DNA of 64,000 nt. It comes from Copromyces sp. CBS 386.78. Taxonomy: Eukaryota; Ascomycota; Sordariomycetes; Sordariales; Sordariaceae. Position 1 is the stretch's first letter. Each line of letters opens with the position of its first letter. The position numbers and the translations under genes were made by a program. This document shows positions 12,461 through 21,296 of the stretch, in pieces. The stretch covers positions 1 through 64,000 of the forward strand of contig MU839096.1 of assembly GCA_030685235.1 (NCBI GenBank), given 5' to 3'. Below the pieces are notes generated by a model that was not told the origin of the DNA, did not search any database, and saw only the letters and a list, made by a program, of their open reading frames with translations.

Positions 12461-13251
12461 ATGGCTGACAACAAAGGTGCGCTTTCAGAACTTTAGTTTC
12501 CCCTTCTCTCTTGACCAAAAGTCCAACCTGCCATCAACATATCCCACTAACTAATCTAACAATGTCATCAGACGTACCAGAGCTCACCCCCGCCGAGGAG
12601 GCCGCTGCCCGCGCCAAGGAGCAAGCCGAGCAGGAGGCTCTCCCCTACAAGTGGACACAGACCATTGGCGACGTCGACATAACTATCCTCGTCCCCGATA
12701 ACCTGAAGGGCAAGGATATGGTGGTTGATATCAAGAAGCAAAGTCTCACAGCTGGTATTAAGGGTCAAGAGCCTATTATCAAGGCATGTCCCTGCCTGTC
12801 TACATACACGTCACACCCTTCCCTACACTACCGCACAACAGCACACCAAACCACCCAAACCCCTCTCCAATCCCTTCAACTAACTCTTCTGCTTCAACAG
12901 GGCGACCTCCCCCACAGCATCCTCCTCGACGACAGCACCTGGACCCTCTCCCCGGCCCCCAACAACCAAAAAGCGCTCGAAATCCATCTCGAAAAGCACA
13001 ACAAGCTCGAATGGTGGCCTCACGTAGTCACTTCCGCGCCCAAAATCGACGTTTCCAAGATCGTCCCCGAGAACAGCAAGCTCTCGGACCTCGAGGGCGA
13101 GACGAGGGCGATGGTGGAGAAGATGATGTACGACCAGAGACAAAAGGAGATGGGACTGCCGACGAGCGATGAGCAGAAGAAGATTGATATCTTGAAGAAG
13201 TTCCAGGAGCAGCATCCGGAGATGGATTTTAGTAAGGCAAAGATTCAGTAG
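12461..13251 (+). CDS. nudC: NudC, nuclear movement protein (CS domain)
   Basis: NudC is a small Hsp90/dynein-pathway cochaperone needed for dynein-dependent nuclear migration. The model has three exons, 12461-12476, 12572-12783 and 12901-13251, giving 192 residues; Aspergillus NudC is about 198. The first exon codes MADNK plus one base. Intron 1 (95 nt) is GT-AG. Intron 2 (117 nt) is GC-AG (AAG/GCATGT ... CAACAG), is a multiple of three and has no in-frame stop, so an unspliced reading continues. Residues 29-120 form the CS domain: YKWTQT, the SLTAGIKG strand, GDLPH, DDSTWTL and LEWWPHV. The C-terminal helix ([19 protein letters not shown]) is typical. The start was chosen because MADNK joins in phase to DVPELTP; a downstream ATG inside intron 1 is possible but less likely. 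Confidence 0.93.
12784..12900 (+). other. GC-AG intron of nudC
   Basis: The junction AAG/GCATGT fits the strong consensus needed by GC-AG introns, and the acceptor is CTTCAACAG. Removing it restores the conserved run from IIK directly to GDLPHSI. There is no GT donor nearby that gives this join. Confidence 0.85.
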
Positions 13252-14175
13252 GGGGATGGGGAAGAATAAAGTGAGGATGGGAGGGTGGTGTTGGGGGGGG
13301 GGGGGGGAGGGGAGGGGGTGGTGTGGTGAAAGCCCTGAGGTTAAAAAGGAGGGACATAATCATGATAATGAACAACTAATGACTTGGAACATCATCTTTT
13401 GTCTGGAATCAGAGGGCTGAAAGTGCTGTCATTGGATGCTTCCTCGGGACTGTTGTGATCTTCCGTTATCGTCACCCACGGACTACGTTGTGCCTGGAAG
13501 AGCCAGAGCTGTGAAAATGATTCTGCGTAGATCGAGCGCACGGGCAACGCATGGGATCAGAGGAACAGTTCCTGCTAAAGAACTTGTCTCAATGTTAGGA
13601 GCATCATACATGTAGGCACCAAGGAAACACACAATGAGCTGATGATGCCAAACCGACCATTTATTTTCATGCAAGCAGATATCTATAAAACGTTTATTGA
13701 CACACCAAAATATGCAGAGATGTGATGGGTGAAACGAATCGCCGAGATCATGGTGTAGAGATCATGGCGTCAGAGAGCCCATTCGGATTTAATCTTGGAA
13801 GCGCTAGTAATGAGAAGGCAGACTGACAGCTGCGATCCATCAATTGTCAGATTAATAAGCGTTCCGAAAGGTGAAGGCTGCTTTCAGCTCATTTTCCAAA
13901 CTTCAACGGATAACAGCAGTGTTGTCCCTTGGGGGGTGGTTTCACGCGATGAGAGGTATCCTAAATGTTAGTTCACAACACACAGTTGCATTGAATTGTC
14001 CAGGAAGGTAAGGAAAATGTGGTGTTTTTGATCACGAACTGCGAATCGTCAGGAACAGATGGATGCCAACATACGAACGAGGATGCTGATATAGTTCGAT
14101 TCTGACAGAAATCGAGACTGCCGACAACCTCTTGACGAGCCAAAACATGGGGGGTATCAAATCAACACTAGGCCA
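13252..14175. other. Intergenic region between convergent nudC and URI genes
   Basis: Shared 3' region of two convergent genes. It begins with a G-rich tract that includes a run of 15 G at 13293-13307. Otherwise I see ordinary unique sequence and no supported gene. Confidence 0.5.
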
Positions 14176-16056
14176 TCATGATCTGGCCAACCGAGCCGCC
14201 TTGAATCTGCTCATGCGCGGCGGGCCGCCCTCTTCCTCATCCAGCGGGACGATGGGCTGTTCCTCCTCCGGCTTCATGAACCCTCCCTCCTTCTGGATCA
14301 TGCGATTCCGCAACCGGTTGTACTCAACCGCCGCCGCCCGGTACAGGAGCTCATCGTCCATGTCATCCGGCTCCTGCGGCGCAGACGAGACACTTCTCTC
14401 GACAACCTGGTTGGCCAGAATCTGATCCTCGGGAGGTGTGGGCGCGGTAGGAGGGGTAGAGTGAGACTCGCGGAAACGCTGAGGCAGCTGAAGAGGACCA
14501 GGAGGCGGGGATGCCACGGCCGGAGCAGCGGCTTTCCCGGTTGACGCGCGTTCTTTCTTGAACCGCGACACACGCTTGGGAGGTTCTGGCTCTTCCGAGT
14601 CCGGCTCATGGACTGCCGGTGCTGTGACCGCAGCTCCATGTTCGACAATATCCCCAATGGGATTGACCAAGGGCACCTTTGGCGCAGCGGGCTTCGGCTT
14701 CACAGCCGGATGGATCTCCTCCTCAGGGGCAATGTCCAGCTCTGTGGCGAACCGCACACCCTTCTTCTCCTTTGCCTTCCCCTGGGACTTCATAGACGAG
14801 GCCGCTGGCTCTGGCTGAGCGGTCTCCGGCGCTGGTGCCGGTGCCGATGCCGGTGTTGAGCGGGGTTCCCTAACGACAGTGATGTAACCACCACCAGCGT
14901 CCTTCCGATTTTCATCATCCGGTTGCTGCGGCTTTTGACGCTCGACGGTGAACGCAGACTTGAAGCCCAAACGCTTCTCAAGCTCCTGCATACGCTGGAT
15001 ATAATCACTGGTGATCACGCTGTGCTTGGAGCGACCAAACTCGTCCTCGTCATCGTCATCATCCTCCTCGAGCTCGTCCTCATATCCATCCCACTCCGCA
15101 TCCTCATCCTCGGTGGACCCTTCGTCGATCTCGAGTTCGGCCACGATGGGATGGAGTTCCTCCTGCATGTACTGAAGCATGTCGGCGCGCAACTGGCTTT
15201 CGTCCTCCGGCTCGTCCTCGGGTATCACAGCTTTCGACATATCCATTGCCTCCTGCTCCTTGACCTTTTGCATGAGCTGCCTGAGTTCGTCGGCTGTGGT
15301 CGGCAATTGTTCGACGGACTTTGTATCGTCGGCAAACGTGACACTCTTTGCGGAGCTTGTAGACGGGGTGGTAGGAGCCGTGCTCGAGGATTCGCTGGCG
15401 GTCGCAGAGGCAGCAGAGGCGGAGACAGTAGTAGGAGGTTGCTCGACTACTGGATTTTCTTGTGTGGTATTGGAGTTGGTTTGAGCCTGGGAAAGATCGG
15501 CCTCGGTCTCTGGGAGCTTCTCGATACCAGCCCTCTTGAGAGCCTCCTCGACCCTCTTGCCGACCTCGCCTCCGCTCTGCAGGCGATACTGAACGACATT
15601 GTCTTCTTCATCCAGCTCCTCAATGATGTCGGTAATGGGAAGGCCAGTCTCTTCATCGGTGCCGCCGTCAGGGTTGGCGATGACCTTTGCCGCCGCGAGT
15701 TTGTTCTCTTCGGTTTCGACAAGCTTCGTCAGCGTATCGACGTTTTTCTCGACATAGTCGAGGCGGCGACCGAGTACATTTGAGATCTGATCCGCTTCCT
15801 TGAGATCCTTTTCCCCAAAGATCTCGTTGATTTCTTTCTTGGTGATGAGGGTGCCGTCATAGTCGCGACGGATGCGATCAAGCTCGGTGCGGGGAGACGG
15901 GTCCTTGGGCAGGCTGTCGACCTCCTCTTTGAGTGCTGCATACTCAAAGTAGGTTTGTTGCCAGTGGGTCAAGGATGCGTGAAGCTGGTTAACCTTGCCC
16001 TCGAGCAGCTGCATATGCCGGTCGAGGTCGGCAAGATGATCTCTTGATGCTGCCAT
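14176..16056 (-). CDS. URI1/Bud27-like unconventional prefoldin
   Basis: An intronless 626-residue protein. Residues 1-125 match an alpha-type prefoldin: a coiled coil (MQLLEGKVNQLHASLTHWQQ), a central hairpin region, and a second coil (GRRLDYVEKNVDTLTKLVE). The middle is acidic and disordered, with a run of Glu/Asp around residues 330-345 (EEDDDDDEDEF). The C-terminus has two copies of a basic motif, KRVSRFKKERA and RMSRFKAARLA, the latter at the very end, as in fungal Bud27 relatives carrying the DUF3835 region. Bud27/URI binds Rpb5 and helps assemble RNA polymerases and link TOR signalling to transcription. Family assignment rests on architecture and these motifs. Yeast Bud27 is longer (about 800). 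The gene faces nudC tail to tail. Confidence 0.8.
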   Translation of the reverse strand: MAASRDHLADLDRHMQLLEGKVNQLHASLTHWQQTYFEYAALKEEVDSLPKDPSPRTELDRIRRDYDGTLITKKEINEIFGEKDLKEADQISNVLGRRLDYVEKNVDTLTKLVETEENKLAAAKVIANPDGGTDEETGLPITDIIEELDEEDNVVQYRLQSGGEVGKRVEEALKRAGIEKLPETEADLSQAQTNSNTTQENPVVEQPPTTVSASAASATASESSSTAPTTPSTSSAKSVTFADDTKSVEQLPTTADELRQLMQKVKEQEAMDMSKAVIPEDEPEDESQLRADMLQYMQEELHPIVAELEIDEGSTEDEDAEWDGYEDELEEDDDDDEDEFGRSKHSVITSDYIQRMQELEKRLGFKSAFTVERQKPQQPDDENRKDAGGGYITVVREPRSTPASAPAPAPETAQPEPAASSMKSQGKAKEKKGVRFATELDIAPEEEIHPAVKPKPAAPKVPLVNPIGDIVEHGAAVTAPAVHEPDSEEPEPPKRVSRFKKERASTGKAAAPAVASPPPGPLQLPQRFRESHSTPPTAPTPPEDQILANQVVERSVSSAPQEPDDMDDELLYRAAAVEYNRLRNRMIQKEGGFMKPEEEQPIVPLDEEEGGPPRMSRFKAARLARS

Positions 16057-16391
16057 AGTGGTGGATTGGAGGGATGGACGAAAGGGGTGTCAATGGATGA
16101 TGCAAACAGAGGATTGAAGGGAAAGAAAAGTTTCCCGATAACGGGATCGAGTTAAAATTTTGGGGAGCTTATGTAACGGAATTGTTGGGGACAGGGTTAG
16201 GGTTGTCAGCCTCCGCCAGGAAAGAAGCATTTGGAATGTCAAACCATTCCTTCAAATTCCATGGAGATGGGTTCGCAAGATGCTTAGGGTTTCTTCTAGT
16301 TATGAGCTATGGTACTGTCTGTGATATTCAACTCCAGTCGGCGGAGGTAATCCTACCTTACATAGAGCAAGAATTCCAGTACGGTTCCCCG
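16057..16391. other. Intergenic region upstream of the URI-like gene
   Basis: Holds the 5' leader and promoter of the URI-like gene, read leftwards, and the 3' flank of the LRR pseudogene. Near 16194 it contains one and a half TTAGGG units, too few to mean a telomere. Nothing else is evident. Confidence 0.4.
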
Positions 16392-17400
16392 TCAGAGTCT
16401 GTATACTCGATGTGGAACGTTCCGTTGAACGCCGGCTCTTTTGATTTCGTCCCTCAAGTGAACTTCATGTGCCTCGTTAAGCTCAACGCCTTGCTTCGCA
16501 ATGGACAAAGAGAATCCGCCACGTTGTCCGTTGGAATCAGTTTCCATCCTCATGATAAATTTCAAGAGTCCAACACTAGCAAACTCCGCACCCCCCGTAA
16601 CATCTAGCTCCTTGAGACGTGGAAGTTTCGCTAGTGACATGAGATATGCGTCGTGAATCAAGGTTCCGTCGAGGGATATGGTTTCTAGCTTTCTTGCCCC
16701 TTTCGCTGATGCTTTCGATGGCCTTAGCGGAAAAGTACTCGTTTGCAACCAGGCCACGAAGCTCGGGTAGTTGCGATATACCTTTAGCAAGACCCGCGCA
16801 CCTTCCGCTAACCGGCCCCTGGTTCTGAAGCTCGAAATCTTCAACCTCTGTCTCCAAGTATCTGAGGCTTTATTGGTGGTGCAATGAAGTATACCAGGGT
16901 ACGTTTGCTTCGGTTGCCTTGTAGCAAAGATCAGTAAGTCAGACATCCGGTGATTTCAGAACATCTTGAAGAAGCTGAGAAACCACTGGGAATGTACAAG
17001 AGAGCCAGGTCTTTCAGTTGAGAACAATTTTGCAACCAGGCCACGATTCGACCGTAGGCTGGCGCATGATTAGACGCCCAACTAGCAGCCTCACTCTCGT
17101 CAGCCAGGTAGCTTCTTAGCGCGAGGCTCTTCAAGCCAGTGCAATTCTGGAGTCGGTCCAACGATGCAAAGGCTCTAGGCGCCATAACTCCAAACGCAGC
17201 TCTTTCAGTGACTGAGCATGTTTATCCAGAGCTTGGAACAATGCTTTGCCTTCGACCACAAGTCCCTCAAGGACGTTGAAAGAATCTATGCTCGGTTAGC
17301 TGGCCGGGATTCATGATCATCTTGCAGTGAATCTAACTATACCTAGTGTGTTAGGGGGAAGTTACTCGCAAAACCTGACCAGTTTGCTTTCCCCACCGGC
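16392..17400 (-). pseudogene. Broken leucine-rich-repeat (F-box/LRR-like) gene
   Basis: On the minus strand, successive frames carry regular leucine-rich segments: SLKELRLEL, CTGLKSLALRSYL, CSQLKDLALLYI, SLRYLETEVEDFELQ, LPELRGLVANEYF, RKLETISLDGTLI, LPRLKELDVTGG. They are separated by at least three frame changes (near 17175, near 16990 and near 16700). Two in-frame stops, in DV*LTDL and HHQ*SLRYL, each fit a single C-to-T change. A plausible intron (GTATAG ... GCTAAC ... CATAG) lies upstream around 17285-17345, so the gene once extended further. The repeat pattern resembles fungal F-box/LRR proteins of unknown substrate, but no F-box is visible. It lies beside the AT-rich block, so leakage of RIP could explain the nonsense codons. 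Confidence 0.6.
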
Positions 17401-17671
17401 CGATAACTTTTCGCATTCGCTTCATTAACGATGGCGTTAGCATGTAAACCAGATGAATGGTCGGTAGGTGGTTAGCAGCACAAGATCTGGGCCCAGTTTA
17501 ATACCCAGTCTCTGCGTCCTGGATGAGGAGCAGCCGCCTAAGGGTGTTTGGTATACATAAAATACCCGGCCACCGAATGCGATACTAGATCCCTAATACA
17601 GCAACACACAGCCGGAAGTTGAAGCGTGCTTGGTATCCACATTTTTAAGCACAAAGCTACCCCGGCTAAAC

Positions 17672-17695
17672 CCGACCCGGGAGAACCCGGGTCGG
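17672..17695. repeat. GC-rich perfect hairpin at the edge of the AT-rich block
   Basis: CCGACCCGGG and its exact reverse complement CCCGGGTCGG are separated by AGAA. The hairpin stands within 20-60 bp of the sharp change from normal to RIP-like composition. Such hairpins occur in ends of hAT and Helitron elements, but no second end or CTRR terminus was found, so I leave the class open. Confidence 0.6.
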
Positions 17696-17699
17696 CTTA

Positions 17700-20348
17700 T
17701 ACGCCAGGGATCTCAATCATTAATAAAATACTAAATTCTCAATCCCTTTTATTATTACACGTATATATACAATTACTATCTAAACTAATTAATATCTAGT
17801 AGCTAGATTACCAGATACCGGATGCCGGGCCGGGATCGGAAATAGTAATACCGGGTGCCCGGAGTCTTAATATTTAGTTTTTAAATATCTAGTACTAGCA
17901 ACTTTTCTAATAATCTCCTTCTTTTATCTACTTACCTTATAAGAAAAGTACAATTAAAAACTATTTATAAAGTATTCAAATCGAAGGGTATATCGAACAT
18001 AAGGCCCTATATAATTTTTACTCGAAAGTAAGCCACATATATAAATCTTACTTAAAAATCCCGTTTCGAAATATTTAGTACAGCTATATCGAATATATAT
18101 CCCTATAATTTATATACCGTAATAGCATATACAATAACGAAGGGAAATTATATTCTTTTATACTAAGCGTTCCTATAAAATATAAAATCCTTTGTAATTC
18201 TAAATATAGGGATAATATTATAATAACGTTCACCCCGTTTAAAGAAGCACTAGGGGCCTATATATCGATCTATCTTTATTAATATTACGAAAAGTATACT
18301 ATTAAAGTTTTCCTCATCGTATATCTATTATTATCGAATAAGGAAGTTAGTATCCTAAGCAATATTAAAGATAATACCTAATATACCGTTAACTAGGCCG
18401 ACTTCCGTTTAAAAGTTTTCAATAAATATTACCCTACTATTTAATATTAACGGTAATTCGACTTAAAAATTATTAACCTCGGCAAAATTAACGTCCTTTA
18501 TACCTAAACCCTTATATTTAACTTTTATTATAAAATAAAATTAATCCAATACTTCCAAATACTCAATATTATAAATACGAATATCCTTTCTCTTAAAATA
18601 AATACAAAGAATACCTTTAAACCGAATAGCATCTTCAAAGTTTAATGCAGTCTTTAACCGAAAACGTAGTAAATCCCAATATTAGTAAGTAGGATTATTA
18701 TTATATAATCCTTCGAAGGCAACCTTAAAATCCGTTTAATTATCACTTTATTAACAAATAATCTACTATAACTTAACGGTTTTATTAAATACGTAGTAAC
18801 AATTACGACCGCTTACTTCTAAAGCTAATAAAATCTATTAATTATAAAATAACGGTTTTTAACAGACTAAGGGTAATTAATAGAAATTACTAAGCAAAAG
18901 AATATTTCTACTGCTAAACAATTGAGTCTAATATTTTAAAAAGGCTTATCGAAATCGCTAATTAATAAAATTAAATATTCGAAGTCCCAATATTAATTTC
19001 TCATTAATAATAAAATATCGATATAACCGTAGTCTAATTTACAATTAAATTAGATTAATACTATCCAAAGTTATAATAACAACCTTTAAATTATTCTAAT
19101 TAATATTAGCAATTTTAAGAATAATAGGTAATTTGAATAAGGAGTATAGAATTTGGCTATTAATATTATTAACTACTATACTAGTTAGTATACTATAAAT
19201 AATAGGATTAAACTTTCTTCTCCATTCGGCTATCTACTTAAATTTGAAAAATAGAAGCCGAATAAAATATAATTTTCTAATACCTCCGCGGCTATTAACT
19301 TATAAAAGTAAAGGCGGAATACAAATAATTTATTAAATATTATTATTATAATTAAAAATCGACTAATAATAAAAAAAAAATTAATTAAATATAACCTTTT
19401 AAATTAAATTAAAATTATCGATAGCTGTAAAAATAATATTAAGAATATTTTCTATCAAATTATAATTATCGGCCTTCATATTATTCTAATAATTATATTA
19501 ATATTCTAATAAATCTTAATAATCTATATATTAAAGCCAATTGTACAATATATTTTAAAGCCTATAACCTAATATTCTGAAATTCCCATCATCATCAACC
19601 CACTAATATACAGGAACCTCCCGGGCTAATACCTACCAAAGCTCTCTTCGTCTCTCCTCTTAAAATAAAAATTCAAACTCTTCGTTAAGTTCGCCATCGG
19701 GAATATTACCGTAATAATTATTAGGGTAATTATAAATACCGGTATAGATTTCTATATATATTAAATATATATCCGAATATATTTCCAATTCTTAACAATA
19801 ATTATCTAAATTTCGAATACTAAACAAATCCAATTAATTATAATAAAGGTAATTCAATATTAATTTAACTCTATACTAATCTTTATATTAAGCTTCGTTA
19901 TTAAACTTATAAATAAAATAGTAATTAAATACCCTTTTCTTAATACAATTTCCCAAACGGCAGTTAATACTAATATTAAACCAAATAAACTACTTAAAGT
20001 AACTAATATTCTCAAAATTACTTAAACGTAATAAATATTTAACGTATTAAGTATATATTTAAACTAACTAGCCTTCTTTAATAAATACTCCTAATAGAAG
20101 CAACCTATTTAAAGAATAATAATTTACATTAACAACTTTACAAATACTTTTATTGAAGAGTAAATTAAAAAGAAAATAACTAATTTCTTATATAAACCAA
20201 TCTCGTTCAATAATAAGCGAATTAATTATCTTTATAGTAAAAAAATTAATATAATTATCGAATATAATATCGGGGGTAATTTATTAAATAATCTCTTTAA
20301 AAGTCTTTAATTACTTTTCTACCTTCGAATAATATTTAGCAATATAAT
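17700..20348. repeat. RIP-degraded relic, unidentified
   Basis: AT-rich, CpA-poor and with only TAA/TAG-broken frames. A plus-strand frame around 17980-19400 stays open apart from TAA/TAG codons, so a former coding sequence is likely. I found no reverse transcriptase, integrase or transposase landmark and no LTR pair bounding it. Confidence 0.45.
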
Positions 20349-20744
20349 TGAAACGCCCATGCCCAGACGAGGGAGATGTGCCGGGCCTACCAAAGGTGTC
20401 ACGAAAAGAACACGCACCAAAGGTCGCGCGGTCCGTGGGCCCGCCATCGACGCGAGGAAGGCGCGGCGGTTCTGTCTATAGGCGTCCAATATGCAGAAAA
20501 TTCCACGTGCGCCAAGATCCCAAATAGGAAGAAAAGTGGGCCATCAAGACACAGTCTGAATAGCACGGACAGAAATTTTGACAAATTTGCCTTTGGATCA
20601 ACACCCCTCCCCAACGAACGAATGTATCCAAATGAAAAAATCGTCAAAATGTTCGCCTCAATTGTGCGGTCATTCTGGTACTTTTTACATTGTGTTACGA
20701 GGTTTGGTTGTTGAGAAAAATCGAAAAAAAGAGGTTTTTTTGGA

Positions 20745-20847
20745 ATGCGACCGTGGATGCGACTGCGGTGAATGCGACCGCGGTGAATATGACCGCGGTG
20801 AGCGACTGCGGTGAGCGACCGCGGTGAGCGACCGCGGTGAGCGACCG
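20745..20847 (+). repeat. Minisatellite of 13-15 bp units
   Basis: About seven units of GCGACCGCGGTGA, with early units two bases longer (AT inserted) and a few C/T variants. The unit contains CCGCGG. It lies inside the inverted-repeat unit. Confidence 0.8.
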
Positions 20848-21029
20848 AAGGTTGAAAATAATTAAGTTTTTTCCTTTACTAATAACCCTAACCATAGAAA
20901 TAATAAAAAAAGGCACCAAAATGACCGTTATTTCTTAGCGGTTATTTTGCAACCGGCGAGAGGTCCGTGCGCCCTATATTTAACGAGAAATCTTAGTTTA
21001 AAAAATTTTTACTGAACGGGTCTTTAGAA

Positions 21030-21165
21030 AAAAAATTTAAAAAAAAATATAAATAAAAATAAAGATAAAAATAAAAATATAAATAAAAATAAAGATAAAA
21101 ATAAAAATAAAAATAAAAATAAACATAAAAATAAAAATAAAAATAAAAATAAAAATAAAATGAAT
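21030..21165 (+). repeat. AAATAA-type microsatellite
   Basis: A run of six-base units AAATAA and AAATAAAG. It is low-complexity sequence, with no coding value. Confidence 0.8.
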
Positions 21166-21296
21166 ATAAAATATTAAAATTCTTAAACGGTTTACTATCG
21201 TTTTTAAGTTTATTCGGCTTTGTTTAAGGAAATACTATTTAATATAGTATATTAATATATTATCTCCTACTCGTCTGGGTAAATATGGGCGTTTCA

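Larger units (their letters stand above)
20349..21296. mobile_element. Inverted-repeat-bounded unit of about 950 bp, possible non-autonomous DNA element
   Basis: The left end begins TGAAACGCCCAT and then CCCAGACGAG. The right end is the reverse complement of the same two blocks, with four extra bases between them. The left two-thirds (20349-20960) has normal composition inside an otherwise RIP-degraded block; the right third is AT-rich. No convincing target duplication is seen, and a 40-bp segment just inside the right end (about 21210) recurs just outside it (about 21310), so the boundaries may be secondary. No transposase is encoded. It may be a MITE-like element or a rearranged fragment. 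Confidence 0.4.

Noticed and set aside
12511..12568. Alternative nudC start upstream within intron 1
   Set aside because: It needs intron 1 to be retained and adds residues absent from NudC; MADNK spliced to DVPELTP is the better start.
14923..15783. A 286-codon plus-strand ORF
   Set aside because: It is antisense to the URI-like gene and reflects its codon bias.
16190..16206. GGGTTAGGGTT, a telomere-like motif
   Set aside because: Only about one and a half units; too short for an interstitial telomere.
20376..20919. ORFs of 74-112 codons in the inverted-repeat unit
   Set aside because: They overlap on both strands, partly translate the minisatellite, and show no conserved pattern.
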